Shown piece by piece: positions 19,495-28,552 of a stretch of 64,000 nt of DNA (the stretch's first letter is position 1; the number at the start of each line of letters is the position of its first letter). The stretch covers positions 868,001-932,000 of the forward strand of contig CAWABB010000001.1 in assembly GCA_963780165.1 (NCBI GenBank), read 5' to 3'. A model generated the notes under the pieces. The model did not search any database, was not told where the DNA came from, and saw only the letters and a list, made by a program, of their open reading frames with translations. The stretch comes from CAWABB01 sp963780165 (GTDB taxonomy: Bacteria > Bacteroidota > Ignavibacteria > UBA10030 > UBA6906). The position numbers were made by a program, and so were the translations under genes.

Positions 19495-21207
19495 TTATCT
19501 CAACACAACCAACCTGCGCGTCTGCACGTAGTCAGCCGCGGTGAGTCGGTAGAGATAGACTCCACTCGCGAGGTTGGACGCGTCGAAGTTGACGTCGTGA
19601 TACCCGGCCTCCATCTCCCCTTCCACCAGCGTCGCGACCTGCTGGCCGAGCGCGTTGAAGACGGTCAGCGTCACGTGCGAACGCTCCGGCAGCGCGAACC
19701 GAATCATCGTGGCGGGGTTGAAGGGGTTCGGATAGTTCTGCTCCAGCGAGAACGCCGTCGGAAGTTCGCCCTCCGGCCGCTCGACGCCGGTTCCGGATTG
19801 CACCTCCAGGATGATCACCCGCTCGTCGTTCACAGGCGTAGCATCCACGCGCGGGGTCCTGTTTGTGATGATAATCTCCTTCTTCCCGTCTCCATCAAGG
19901 TCCGTCCCCATCCAGAGGAACTGGAAGACCCAGTCGGCATGTGCGGGGTCTTCGTCTTTGTAGATCGTGGTCATTGTGTAGCTCGCGGGATCGGCGACCG
20001 GTCCGCCGATGTACTCGAACCGGAAGATCTCCTTGCGGCCCCCGCCGGCCACGATATAGTCCATCTTTCCGTTCCCGTCCAGGTCCCCGATTGATGCCAC
20101 CTCGTACGACCAGGCATTGATCGCGGGCAGGTCCGGGGTGAGGGTGATAACCGAGGCTGTGGAGAGCGTTGACACGTCGTCCGTGCTCCCGATGAAATGG
20201 ATATTGCCGGGGTTCTCCGCATCGGTGATGCCTGCGACATACATCTCAAGCTTCCCGTCGCCGTCGGTATCGTAGAACGACATGCTTTGTCTGGCGCCGA
20301 CGTCGTTGTCCGGCCGGGCCTGGTTGATGTCCGCCTGCAGCTCGTACGTGTCCGGGGCGGTCGCTTCGTAGATGGCGAGACTGAAGAGGTCCCAGGTGAA
20401 CACCCAGATCTCCTTCTTCCCGTCCCTGTCGAAGTCCACGACGCCAACATCGTAGACCCCGCCGCCTTTCAGCGTCGCGCTCGAGTCCGCGAACTCCCGC
20501 TCAAAGTAGCTGAAGGACGAATTGGAGATATCCCCTCCGACCAGGTTCAGGACGAGCATCGTTCTTCCGCCGAGCGCTGCGCCGCCAAAGTCGTCTCTTC
20601 TCGAGATGATGATCATCTCGTCGTTGCCGTCGCCGTCCACGTCATTGACAAGGACTTGCGAGGGTTGGTACTGGAACCCGTCGGGGATTCCCGCATTCTC
20701 GACAAACGTCGGTTGATCCGGGAACGTCCCGCCCTCGAATTCGTAGATCGAAATGAACTCCGGCCGGGGATCGACTTTCCCGCGGACAAACACAACCACG
20801 ATTTCCTGCTTCCCGTCCTTGTCGATGTCGGACACGGTGAAATCCGCATACGAGATGGTGCCGCTCCTGTTTGCCCCGGGTATGGCCGTCCACCAGAGGC
20901 ATGAGTAGCTGTCGTCGCCCGTGGTTTCGAACCAGAACAGGTACGGTCGGAGCGTATCGTCGGGGGCGTCCGGGCCGTAGTACGGATCGCCGAGGACGAT
21001 GAATTCCTTCTTGCCGTTTCCGTTGATGTCATATCCGCCGCGGACCACGGTCGCCCCGAGGCTGTCAGGCCAGCCGGGGACATCCGAGGGTTTGATGACT
21101 GCGGCGACACGGAAGGCGGGGTCGATGGTAATCTGTGCGGTTGCCATGGAGTTCACCACGAGCAGCCCGCACAGGAGGACAAGAGCCGTAGCAAGTATCA
21201 ATCGCAT
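19495..21207 (-). CDS. T9SS-exported FG-GAP/VCBS repeat protein
   Basis: This 570-residue protein has a signal peptide (MRLILATALVLLCGLLVVNS) and an AAGGGG ribosome site ahead of the ATG. The body repeats integrin-like FG-GAP/VCBS blades with calcium-binding DxDxDGxxE loops (DINGNGKKE, DIDKDGKQE, DVDGDGNDE, DFDRDGKKE, DTDGDGKLE, DLDGNGKMD, DLDGDGKKE), predicting a seven-bladed propeller. The C-terminus is a T9SS type A sorting domain (LEQNYPNPFNPATMIRFAL to GVYLYRL). It is likely a secreted or surface protein that binds a ligand or carbohydrate. No catalytic motif is visible. It converges on the beta-helix gene and shares its terminator. Confidence 0.85.
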   Translation of the reverse strand: MRLILATALVLLCGLLVVNSMATAQITIDPAFRVAAVIKPSDVPGWPDSLGATVVRGGYDINGNGKKEFIVLGDPYYGPDAPDDTLRPYLFWFETTGDDSYSCLWWTAIPGANRSGTISYADFTVSDIDKDGKQEIVVVFVRGKVDPRPEFISIYEFEGGTFPDQPTFVENAGIPDGFQYQPSQVLVNDVDGDGNDEMIIISRRDDFGGAALGGRTMLVLNLVGGDISNSSFSYFEREFADSSATLKGGGVYDVGVVDFDRDGKKEIWVFTWDLFSLAIYEATAPDTYELQADINQARPDNDVGARQSMSFYDTDGDGKLEMYVAGITDAENPGNIHFIGSTDDVSTLSTASVITLTPDLPAINAWSYEVASIGDLDGNGKMDYIVAGGGRKEIFRFEYIGGPVADPASYTMTTIYKDEDPAHADWVFQFLWMGTDLDGDGKKEIIITNRTPRVDATPVNDERVIILEVQSGTGVERPEGELPTAFSLEQNYPNPFNPATMIRFALPERSHVTLTVFNALGQQVATLVEGEMEAGYHDVNFDASNLASGVYLYRLTAADYVQTRRLVVLR

Positions 21208-21596
21208 AACGGATCCCCTTACTATAGTAGAGGGTGGCGGGGCGAGGAGGAGGCTGGGAGGAAGTTAGGGAACCGCCCTGCGGGAATCAAGCGGTCAATT
21301 CAGCAGGCGTTTCAAGGAAGCGTTTCAGAGTCCAACCGTTTCAGATGAGCCCCGAAACGGCCTTAGGGCCGCGGGGGCTCTGCGCTGCCTCCGCTCCCTT
21401 CCGTGACACGAATCACGGACGACCCGTCGGGAGTCCAATCCAAAAGTGGATCGAGTTTACAACCTGGCCGGTCCAACAACGCCGAATGCCCCGCCTCAAG
21501 GACACGTCCTCGGAGCGGGGCATTCGAATTGCAGTCAGGAACCGGGAAATGCGAACTCCCTGGCGAGACCCGGAGAGAATCCCGGGTCCGGAACGC
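21208..21596. other. Intergenic region with a terminator hairpin
   Basis: This 389-base gap lies between the VCBS gene start and the DinB-like stop, both on the minus strand. It contains the hairpin at 21483-21526. No gene is credible. Confidence 0.45.
21483..21526 (-). terminator. Long terminator-like stem-loop
   Basis: The arms CGAATGCCCCGC and GCGGGGCATTCG form a perfect 12-bp stem. A secondary AGGAC/GTCCT pairing lies in the loop. It sits about 70 bases past the stop of the DinB-like gene, with no long T tract, so it may act as an mRNA 3' stabiliser rather than an intrinsic terminator. Confidence 0.55.
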
Positions 21597-22178
21597 TTAC
21601 TTCTTCTCTTTCTCGGCGGCCATCTGCGCGGCCGTCCAGGGCGGCACCACCCCCTGCATGCGCGCGTAAGCAATGGACTGCCCGAGATGCTCGTGAATGT
21701 GCGACTGGAGGACCATCAAGACGCCCCGCGTGGTCATCTTCTGTCCGAAGAAATCCACCTTGTTCTCCAGGCTGGCGTCTGACATCTTGCCGATTGAGCT
21801 CTTGGCGAAATCAAACGACTTCACCAGCTGTTCGCGTATGACCTTCTTGTCCGTCGAAGCCTTTTCCCATTTCTTCTCATCTTCCGGTGTGGCAGCGCTG
21901 ATTCCTTCCGGCAGTGCTACTCCCGCAAACTTGAGCATCAAATAGTTGCCAAAGGCAATATGTGAATACACTTCACTGATCGAGCGAACCTCTGCGTTCG
22001 GCCGCCACGTAAACTTCGCGTCAGGAATGGCGTTCTCGAGATCCAGGACCTGTTTTTGAACGTATTCCAGCTGACCGATCAAATCCGCACGAAAACCTGT
22101 TGCATCCTGCGCTCGAACTGCCGTGCCGGCTGCTACGAGCGACATACAAATGGCAAGAGTATACAGAAGACTCTTCAT
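21597..22178 (-). CDS. Exported DinB-like protein
   Basis: This 193-residue product starts with a signal peptide (MKSLLYTLAICMSLVAAGTAVRAQ). The rest is a four-helix DinB/YfiT-type fold. A His in YSHIAFGNY and the closely spaced pair in QSHIHEHLGQ correspond to the three metal-ligating histidines of the family, and the WRPNAEVRSI segment is typical. DinB-fold proteins include metal-dependent thiol transferases, but most exported members have no known substrate. A Lys/Glu-rich tail ends the protein. It is probably a single-gene unit. Confidence 0.85.
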   Translation of the reverse strand: MKSLLYTLAICMSLVAAGTAVRAQDATGFRADLIGQLEYVQKQVLDLENAIPDAKFTWRPNAEVRSISEVYSHIAFGNYLMLKFAGVALPEGISAATPEDEKKWEKASTDKKVIREQLVKSFDFAKSSIGKMSDASLENKVDFFGQKMTTRGVLMVLQSHIHEHLGQSIAYARMQGVVPPWTAAQMAAEKEKK

Positions 22179-22646
22179 GGAGTACTCCGTTAGTTGTTAG
22201 TTGGTGAATGGAAAATTACAGGAGTGAACACGGAAAGGCGGAGAGAGGGGGCAAACCCACAGGCAGGGGCAAATATGGGACAAATGATGGAGTTCAACCG
22301 TAAGGCCTGCCGTGATAAGACGCATGTGGGAGAGCAGTGCGAGATACCCTGGTACACCTCTCGCGCCCCCAATATGGACGATTTGGTGGCCATTGTCAAT
22401 GTCCGCAACGCAAGTTCTGGTCGTAGCCCGGACGGGCTGAAGATACTGGAGAACGACCCAGTGCGGAAGTTGGATGTGCAAATGCCCCGACCGTCGGGGC
22501 CTACTGCTGAGTGTGGCAAGAATCTTGCACCCTCTCGTGATCTCCAGAGTCAACGACCAAGATTCCAGTTTGACATCATTCCCCGCGACAGGTATCTTTT
22601 TGCCAGGAAGCAGCAGTCCTGTCTACTCTCCCGGGGGGGCACCCGC
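22179..22646. other. Intergenic leader region
   Basis: These 468 bases lie between divergent genes. The plus frame is open from 22194, but its translation before the aldolase start has no domain and an odd composition, so I read it as untranslated. A small perfect hairpin, GCCCCGA/TCGGGGC, lies at 22484-22500. Nothing else was recognised. Confidence 0.4.
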
Positions 22647-23771
22647 ATGACCCAGAACGCCAATACAGAATGGTACCGGATCGAGAATATCGATGAACTT
22701 GATTCGCCGGCGCTGGTCGTCTATCCGGATCGTGTGAAGGCAAACATCCGGACCGCCGTGGCCATGGTCGGGGATGTCTCACGGCTGCGCCCGCACGCGA
22801 AGACGCACAAATGTTCGGATGCGGCCCGTCTGCAGATTGCCGAAGGTATCACAAAATTCAAATGTGCGACGATCGCCGAGGCGGAAATGCTTGCCATGGC
22901 CGGCGCATCGGACGTCCTTCTGGCATACCAGCCGGTCGGCCCCAAGATTCGACGTCTCCTTGCCCTGACCCGGAAATACCCGAAGACAACCTTCTCCTGC
23001 CTGATCGACGATGTCATGGCGGCGGCGGCCATCGCGAAGGCCTTCGAGAGCGAGCGGGAACCACTCCGGGTTTTCATCGATCTGAATGTCGGCATGAACC
23101 GGACGGGGATACCGCCCGGACCTGCAGCGATCCAGCTGTTTCGCACAGCCGCTTCGATGAACGGAATCCGCCCCGCAGGACTGCACGCATATGACGGGCA
23201 TATCGACGACCGCGATGTTCAGGTCCGTAGCCGGCGGTGCGACGAGGCATTTGCGGGAGTCCTCTCGATGAAGGATGAGCTGAGCCGGGATGGGTCCGGC
23301 ACCCCTATCGTCGTGGCGGGCGGGTCCCCGACATTCCCGGTGCATGCCCGCCGGCCGGACGTGGAGTGCAGCCCCGGCACGTTCATTTACTGGGACAAGT
23401 CGTATCTGGATGGGCTCCCGGATCAAGGGTTCCTCCCGGCCGCACTGGTGGTCGCGAGGATCGTATCCCGCCCGTCCGCCGACATGGTCTGCCTGGATCT
23501 CGGCCACAAGTCCGTCGCGGCCGAGAAGGACGTTGCCCGACGGGTGTTCTTCCTGAACGCCCCGTCCGCCGTCGTCCTCTCGCAAAGCGAGGAGCACCTC
23601 CTCCTCCGGCTGGACAGGGACGGCGCGCACGCGGTGGGCGACGTGCTCTACGGCCTCCCATTCCACATCTGTCCGACCTGTGCGCTGTATGAACGCGCTG
23701 TGACAATCATGGATCGCCGAGGGCAGGGCGAGTGGACCACTTCGGCCAGGGACCGGCGGATCAGCGAGTGA
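22647..23771 (+). CDS. D-threonine aldolase / D-serine dehydratase-like PLP enzyme
   Basis: This 374-residue protein has an alanine-racemase-like N-terminal barrel of the DSD1/D-threonine aldolase family. The PLP lysine is expected at Lys52 in RPHAKTHK. The conserved ELDSPALVVYPDRVKANI opening supports the start at 22647, which follows a GGGGGG tract; the frame extends further upstream without homology-like sequence. C-terminal HICPTC (His340, Cys342) matches the metal site of this family. These enzymes cleave D-beta-hydroxy amino acids to glycine plus aldehyde or deaminate D-serine; sequence alone does not decide which. It is a monocistronic gene facing the GH51 gene. Confidence 0.85.
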   Translation: MTQNANTEWYRIENIDELDSPALVVYPDRVKANIRTAVAMVGDVSRLRPHAKTHKCSDAARLQIAEGITKFKCATIAEAEMLAMAGASDVLLAYQPVGPKIRRLLALTRKYPKTTFSCLIDDVMAAAAIAKAFESEREPLRVFIDLNVGMNRTGIPPGPAAIQLFRTAASMNGIRPAGLHAYDGHIDDRDVQVRSRRCDEAFAGVLSMKDELSRDGSGTPIVVAGGSPTFPVHARRPDVECSPGTFIYWDKSYLDGLPDQGFLPAALVVARIVSRPSADMVCLDLGHKSVAAEKDVARRVFFLNAPSAVVLSQSEEHLLLRLDRDGAHAVGDVLYGLPFHICPTCALYERAVTIMDRRGQGEWTTSARDRRISE

Positions 23772-23853
23772 GGAGGAGTTGCGGGCGCGGGAACGCGGCA
23801 GCCAGCGACCGGATGGGGCCGGTCGGTCGTCCTGCGAGACCCTCACGAACCCC

Positions 23854-25419
23854 CTACTTCAGCGACAGCACCACCACGGAGCACGGGGGCATCCGGACCC
23901 GCAGCGTCGTGCCGTTCAATTCCGCGCCGGTGAATTCAGCGGGCTTAACGTTGTCGGGGGCCTCGAACGTGTTGTGGTCCTGAACCTTTGAAGATGTAAG
24001 GATACGGCCTGTCACTGATGAGCGGGATCCCTTCGGGAGTTCCACGACAACTTCCTGGGAATTGCCGGGATCGATGTTGACGAGCGAACAGTGTATCACG
24101 CCGTCTCTGCCGCGAGAAGCCGATGCCGAAATTGCCGGGAGGGACTTGTCTCCTAAGGCGTAGAGCTCGCTCCGGACATCGACGGGAAGCATCACGGCGT
24201 CGTGGTGGACCGCATACATTTCCATGACGTGATACGTGGGAGTCACGATCATGCGTTCTTCATCGGTCAGCACCACCGCCTGCAGGACATTGACCGTCTG
24301 GGCCAGGTTTGCCATCCTCACGCGGTCGGCGTGATTGTTGAAGATGTTGAGCGTCACTCCCGCGATCATCGCGTCGCGCATCGAGTTCTGCTGGTACAGG
24401 AACGCGGGATTGGTCCCCGGCTCGACATCGTACCAGCCCCCCCATTCGTCCACCACCAGGGCGACCTTCTTCTCGGGATCGTAGCGTTCCATGATGCTCG
24501 TGTGCTTCGTCACGAGCTCTTCCATCTGGAGGGCGCGCCGCATCGTATCAAAGTACTCCGCTTCGGTAAACTTCGTCGCAGAGCTCTTGTGGTTCCAGTC
24601 GACGGAGTAGTGATGGAGCGCTATCGCTTCCAGCAGTCCGCGAGGGATATCGCGCATCAGCACCTCCGTCCAGTGGTAGTCGTCGGAGGAGGCTCCGGAC
24701 GCGATCCGCCAGAGCGACCCGCCCCCCCCGGCAGCCGGAATGAACGTCGCAAACGTCCGGTAGACATTGGCGTAGTATTCCGCCGTCATGTTCCCGCCGC
24801 AGCCCCAGGCCTCGTTGCCGATCCCCCAGAATCTTACCTTCCACGGCTTTTCGCGGCCGTTTTCCTTGCGCAGTACCGACATCGGGCTGACCCCCTCGAA
24901 ATTCACGTACTGCACCCATTGAGCGAACTCCTGCACCGTACCGCTCCCGACGTTTCCGGTGATATACGGTTCCGTCCCGAGCTGCTCGCAGAGGTCCAGG
25001 AATTCATGCGTGCCGAAGCTGTTGTCCTCCGTCACCCCGCCCCACCAGGTGTTGACGATCGAGGGGCGTTTGGCCTTCGGCCCGATCCCGTCCTTCCAGT
25101 GGTAGGTGTCGGCAAAGCACCCTCCCGGCCACCGCAGATTTGGGATTTTCATTTTCTTGAGGGCTTCAACCACATCCTTCCTGATTCCGCGGGTATTGGG
25201 GATCTTCGCGTTCCCTTCCCCCACCACGTAACCGCCGTAGATGCACCTGCCCAGATGTTCGGAAAAGTGTCCGTAGATGTGGCGGCTGATCGTGTCTCTC
25301 CCAAGGTCGGCATTCAGCACGACGCGGTTCTGGCCGAGGGCGGTTGCCGCGCAGCACGTGAAGACAGCGAGGATTACTGTCCGTGTAGATAAGATTGCGC
25401 CACGAGAACTCTTGCGCAC
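23854..25419 (-). CDS. Exported alpha-L-arabinofuranosidase, GH51
   Basis: I chose the GTG at 25419 because AAAGGA lies eight bases upstream and it opens a signal peptide (MRKSSRGAILSTRTVILAV, cleavage after ATALGQ). The longer frame to 25500 has no ribosome site. The 521-residue protein has the GH51 signature order: IYGHFSEHLGRCIYGG, IPNLRWPGGCFAD, general acid/base Glu203 in GIGNEAWGCGG and nucleophile Glu325 in VVDEWGGWYD. The C-terminal beta-sandwich ends VVVLSLK. It removes arabinofuranosyl side chains from arabinan or arabinoxylan, here in the periplasm or outside the cell. No T9SS domain is present. It is the only clear glycoside hydrolase in the window and has no transporter or sensor next to it. 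Confidence 0.92.
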   Translation of the reverse strand: MRKSSRGAILSTRTVILAVFTCCAATALGQNRVVLNADLGRDTISRHIYGHFSEHLGRCIYGGYVVGEGNAKIPNTRGIRKDVVEALKKMKIPNLRWPGGCFADTYHWKDGIGPKAKRPSIVNTWWGGVTEDNSFGTHEFLDLCEQLGTEPYITGNVGSGTVQEFAQWVQYVNFEGVSPMSVLRKENGREKPWKVRFWGIGNEAWGCGGNMTAEYYANVYRTFATFIPAAGGGGSLWRIASGASSDDYHWTEVLMRDIPRGLLEAIALHHYSVDWNHKSSATKFTEAEYFDTMRRALQMEELVTKHTSIMERYDPEKKVALVVDEWGGWYDVEPGTNPAFLYQQNSMRDAMIAGVTLNIFNNHADRVRMANLAQTVNVLQAVVLTDEERMIVTPTYHVMEMYAVHHDAVMLPVDVRSELYALGDKSLPAISASASRGRDGVIHCSLVNIDPGNSQEVVVELPKGSRSSVTGRILTSSKVQDHNTFEAPDNVKPAEFTGAELNGTTLRVRMPPCSVVVLSLK

Positions 25420-25838
25420 GGGAGTGTCCTTTGCGAAGGTGGGGAACGGCGGGTTTGTCGAATGTCGGGTCCACAAGCATCGAATCGAGAACGTCCGCAA
25501 ACGAAGATACTGACTGGCGTGACGAAGGACAAGCCGACGATGGCCCAGACGTCACGTCGGCCTTGCAGAGCACCGCTGAGGCCTTCGAGCATCGAAACCT
25601 GAATGAATCACCCCCTTGGGAACCAGAGGCCCCCAATACAGTCTGAACGCCAAATCAAATACTATCTGACGAGTGGCAATTGTTTGGCTCGGGGTCAAAC
25701 CCTGAACCCCGCCGCAGGCGGAATGCCGCCGCAGGCGGGATCGAATGGGTTTGACTCTCGCCCCACCCTTCTGTATCATTCCGCCGTACCGTTGGTTCCG
25801 CGTGCCGCAAGGATCTTACACGTCCGCATGGGCTCCAT
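25420..25838. other. Divergent intergenic region
   Basis: It holds the GH51 leader and the compound palindrome at 25690-25764. No gene was recognised. Short frames here overlap both neighbours. Confidence 0.4.
25690..25764. repeat. Compound palindromic element
   Basis: GTCAAACCC (25694-25702) pairs with GGGTTTGAC (25747-25755). Inside it CCCGCC (25708-25713) pairs with GGCGGG (25734-25739). The centre is two direct copies of CCGCCGCAGGCGG, each itself palindromic. The nesting resembles REP/MITE-type elements. It lies about 75 bases upstream of the kinase start. Confidence 0.7.
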
Positions 25839-28172
25839 GTGATCGGACAGACAGTTTCCCACTATAAGATCCTCGAGCACGTCGGTGGCGGGGGCATGGG
25901 TGTGGTCTACAAAGCAGAAGACACCCGCCTGAAACGTGCCGTCGCCCTTAAGTTTCTTCCCCCAGCACTCACCGCTGACCCCGAAGCCAGAGAACGCCTC
26001 ACCCACGAAGCTCAGGCCGCCTCCGCCCTGCAGCACACCAACATCTGTGTTGTTTACGATGTCGACGAGACTGCCGACGGACAGATGTTCATCAGCATGG
26101 AGTACCTCGAGGGGGAGACCCTCAAGAAGAAGATCGAGAGAGGCCCGCTCGAGCTCGACCAGGCGTTGCGCTATGCGATCCAGATCGCGCACGGACTCAT
26201 CGACGCGCATGCGCACGGGATTATCCATCGTGATATCAAGCCCGCCAACATGATGGTGACGTCGCACGACGTGGCCAAGATCGTCGATTTCGGGCTGGCC
26301 AGGCTGAGTGGACGGACGATGCTGACGAAAACGGGATCGACCATCGGCACCGCAGCGTACATGTCGCCCGAGCAGGCACGCGGTGAAACGGCAGATCACC
26401 GGACCGACATCTGGGCGATGGGGGTGGTGTTGTACGAGATGCTCACCGGACGGCACCCCTTCGCAGGGGAATATGAAGAGGCAGTGACATATCGGATCCT
26501 GAACGAAGATCCGGAATTCGTGACGAAGATCAGGCCGGAGCTCCCGCGAGAACTCGATCACATCATCGAGCGGGCGATTGCGAAAGACCCTGCGCGGCGC
26601 TACCAGACTGTTCTTGAGCTCTGTGCTGACCTCGAGGCCATTTCGGGGAAACGCACGGAGGGCCGGCAGCGCACAGCGATCTTTGGCCGCCTGGGAAGAC
26701 GGCAGAGGAAGATCGCAACGAGGGTCCTGCCCCTGCTCATTGTCCTGGTCGCCATCACAGTGTATTTCCTGACGCGGGGAGTCCACAGTTCCGGACCGGT
26801 CTCAATCGTTCTCCTGCCGTTCGAGAACATCACCAATGACACAGACCAGGAATGGTTCACCGATGGGATGACCGATGCCCTGATTACGAACCTGGCCCGG
26901 ATCAAAGGCCTGCGCGTGACTCAGAGATCGTCCGCGATGAAGTACAAAGGAACCAACAAACCCGCATCGGAGATCGCCTCCGAGCTCGGGGTGTCGTACG
27001 TTCTGGAAGGGTCGGTGGTGCGATCAGCCGAACACGTGAAGATCGCGATTCGACTCATTGATGCATTGAAAGACGAGTATCTGTGGGCAGAGGAGTACTC
27101 GCGCAGCTTCACGGAGCTCCTGGCCTTGCAGGGGGAGGTCGCGAAGACGATCGCCGGCCAAGTTCGGGTGACCCTCACCCCGGAAGAGCAGAATCTCCTC
27201 ACGCAGGGAAAGACCGTTAACCCCAAGGCCTACGAGGCATATCTGAAGGGAAATTTCTTCTTCTACAAGCTCACCCGGGACGCGATCGGGACGGCCCTGC
27301 AGCACTACGAACTCGCAACCCAGATCGATTCCACGTATGCTCCGGCATATGCGGGCATCGCCCTGGTGTGGGGTGGGCGGGCGCAGATGGGCTACATTTC
27401 GATGAGTGTCGCAGCCAGGGAGGGCGAGTGGGCAGAAGCAAAGGCGCTTGCACTGGATTCCTCCCTTGCGGAGGTGCACTACATGATCGGCGTTCGGAGG
27501 GCCTGGTTGGAGTGGAACTGGGATGGTGCAGTGCAATCCCTGCGAAAATCGGTCGAGCTGGACCCAAACCTGGCAGAGGCGCACGCTTATCTCTCTCATC
27601 TGCTGTTCATGCTCAAGCGGCCTGATGAGGCAATGGAACACATTGAAGATGCGCTGAAGCTAGATCCGTTCAATCCTCTGATTCAGAGCCTGTACGCCAT
27701 GGATCTCATGTACGCCCGGCGGTATGACGAGGCCATACGGCTGTTGCGCAAGACGTTGGAAACCAGCCCTATGGAACCGATCGCGTTGTCCACAATTCGC
27801 TCTGCCTACCACCAGAAGAAGATGTATGACGAGGCGCTGGAAGCGTGGAGGCTCTCCTTCGAGGCCAGAGGGGACCGCGAGGCCATTCAGACTCTCAACC
27901 GTGGACGCGCCGAAGGGGGATATTCCCGCGCCTTGCAGAGGCTGGCGGAGATGCTCATCGAACGATCCAAAACATCGTACGTGACGCCATGGCAGGTGGC
28001 CACGTTGTATACGCGGGCCGGGATGAAGGGGGAAGCCCTCGACTGGCTAGAAAAGGCGTACGACGCGCACGACCCGAATATGCCGTATCTGAGCGTCGAT
28101 CCGATTTTTGATGGTCTGCGCGACCAGCCGCGCTTCCAGGCCATTCTGAAGAGCATGGGCCTGGTACCATAA
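25839..28172 (+). CDS. Transmembrane Ser/Thr protein kinase with TolB-like and TPR domains
   Basis: The start is a GTG (25839), giving MIGQTVSHYKILEHVGGGGMG as in homologous kinases. Kinase motifs are complete: the Gly-rich loop 16-21, Lys38 in VALKF, HRDIKPAN with Asp132, DFG with Asp150 and an APE-equivalent MSPEQA. A transmembrane helix lies near 288-308. The C-terminal half begins with a TolB/FlgO-like segment (VLLPFENITNDTDQEWFTDGMTDAL), as in adenylate-cyclase-type regulators, and continues in TPRs (NPKAYEAYLKG, DPNLAEAHAYLSHLL). It is probably a membrane signalling kinase that reads out envelope or protein-interaction cues through the TPRs. The substrate is unknown. A decayed copy of its own 5' end lies directly behind it. 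Confidence 0.92.
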   Translation: MIGQTVSHYKILEHVGGGGMGVVYKAEDTRLKRAVALKFLPPALTADPEARERLTHEAQAASALQHTNICVVYDVDETADGQMFISMEYLEGETLKKKIERGPLELDQALRYAIQIAHGLIDAHAHGIIHRDIKPANMMVTSHDVAKIVDFGLARLSGRTMLTKTGSTIGTAAYMSPEQARGETADHRTDIWAMGVVLYEMLTGRHPFAGEYEEAVTYRILNEDPEFVTKIRPELPRELDHIIERAIAKDPARRYQTVLELCADLEAISGKRTEGRQRTAIFGRLGRRQRKIATRVLPLLIVLVAITVYFLTRGVHSSGPVSIVLLPFENITNDTDQEWFTDGMTDALITNLARIKGLRVTQRSSAMKYKGTNKPASEIASELGVSYVLEGSVVRSAEHVKIAIRLIDALKDEYLWAEEYSRSFTELLALQGEVAKTIAGQVRVTLTPEEQNLLTQGKTVNPKAYEAYLKGNFFFYKLTRDAIGTALQHYELATQIDSTYAPAYAGIALVWGGRAQMGYISMSVAAREGEWAEAKALALDSSLAEVHYMIGVRRAWLEWNWDGAVQSLRKSVELDPNLAEAHAYLSHLLFMLKRPDEAMEHIEDALKLDPFNPLIQSLYAMDLMYARRYDEAIRLLRKTLETSPMEPIALSTIRSAYHQKKMYDEALEAWRLSFEARGDREAIQTLNRGRAEGGYSRALQRLAEMLIERSKTSYVTPWQVATLYTRAGMKGEALDWLEKAYDAHDPNMPYLSVDPIFDGLRDQPRFQAILKSMGLVP

Positions 28173-28215
28173 TCGGGCAGACCTTCCCCACTGTAAGATT
28201 CTCGAGTATCACGCT
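28171..28215 (+). pseudogene. Scar of a second kinase 5' end
   Basis: Immediately at the kinase stop, ATCGGGCAGACC...CCCACTGTAAGAT.CTCGAG repeats the kinase start (GATCGGACAGACAG...CCCACTATAAGAT.CTCGAG at 25841 onward) with one gap and few mismatches, then diverges. I read this as the remains of a tandem duplicate whose body was deleted. Confidence 0.6.
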
Positions 28216-28552
28216 GCACATTCGTCGCTGACCGCAGTCAGCATTCCGTCCGAAACTGACCAGCACCAGAGTCCGCTGAGACCCCCGTCCACCCCGCGAT
28301 CCAGCCGAAGGCCGTAGAGAGATCGATATCTGACGTTCGATATCTGATACCACCGAGCCAGGCCTTTGTGCACCCTCACATTGTTGATCGTGTTCCCTTC
28401 GATCAGCACGTTGGACGGCGCCGGGAGCGCGAGGAGTCCCAGAACCCTTCCTTCTTTTTTCGCGTTGTCGTATATTTAATGTTGGTTTCTGTTTGACGGG
28501 CGGGGTCCCGATCGCCCGCGAAACCAGAAGAACATCGTTCAGGAGAAGGTCC
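28173..28552. other. Intergenic region before the efflux operon
   Basis: It contains the kinase scar and, further on, an AT-rich stretch (about 28455-28485) that may hold the efflux promoter. A minus-strand frame (28209-28409) reads VLIEGNTINNVRVHKG, reminiscent of a beta-helix rung, but it is short and unsupported. Confidence 0.35.

Noticed and set aside
22194..22646. Upstream extension of the aldolase frame
   Set aside because: The extension has no domain, odd composition and no ribosome site; the aldolase domain begins right at 22647.
25740..25765. Possible tRNA 3' end (GGGTTTGACTCTCGCCCC)
   Set aside because: No matching acceptor stem or anticodon arm could be built; it belongs to the nested palindrome.
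28209..28409. Beta-helix-like fragment (VLIEGNTINN)
   Set aside because: Only one rung is recognisable and the rest has no repeat pattern; not enough to call a remnant.
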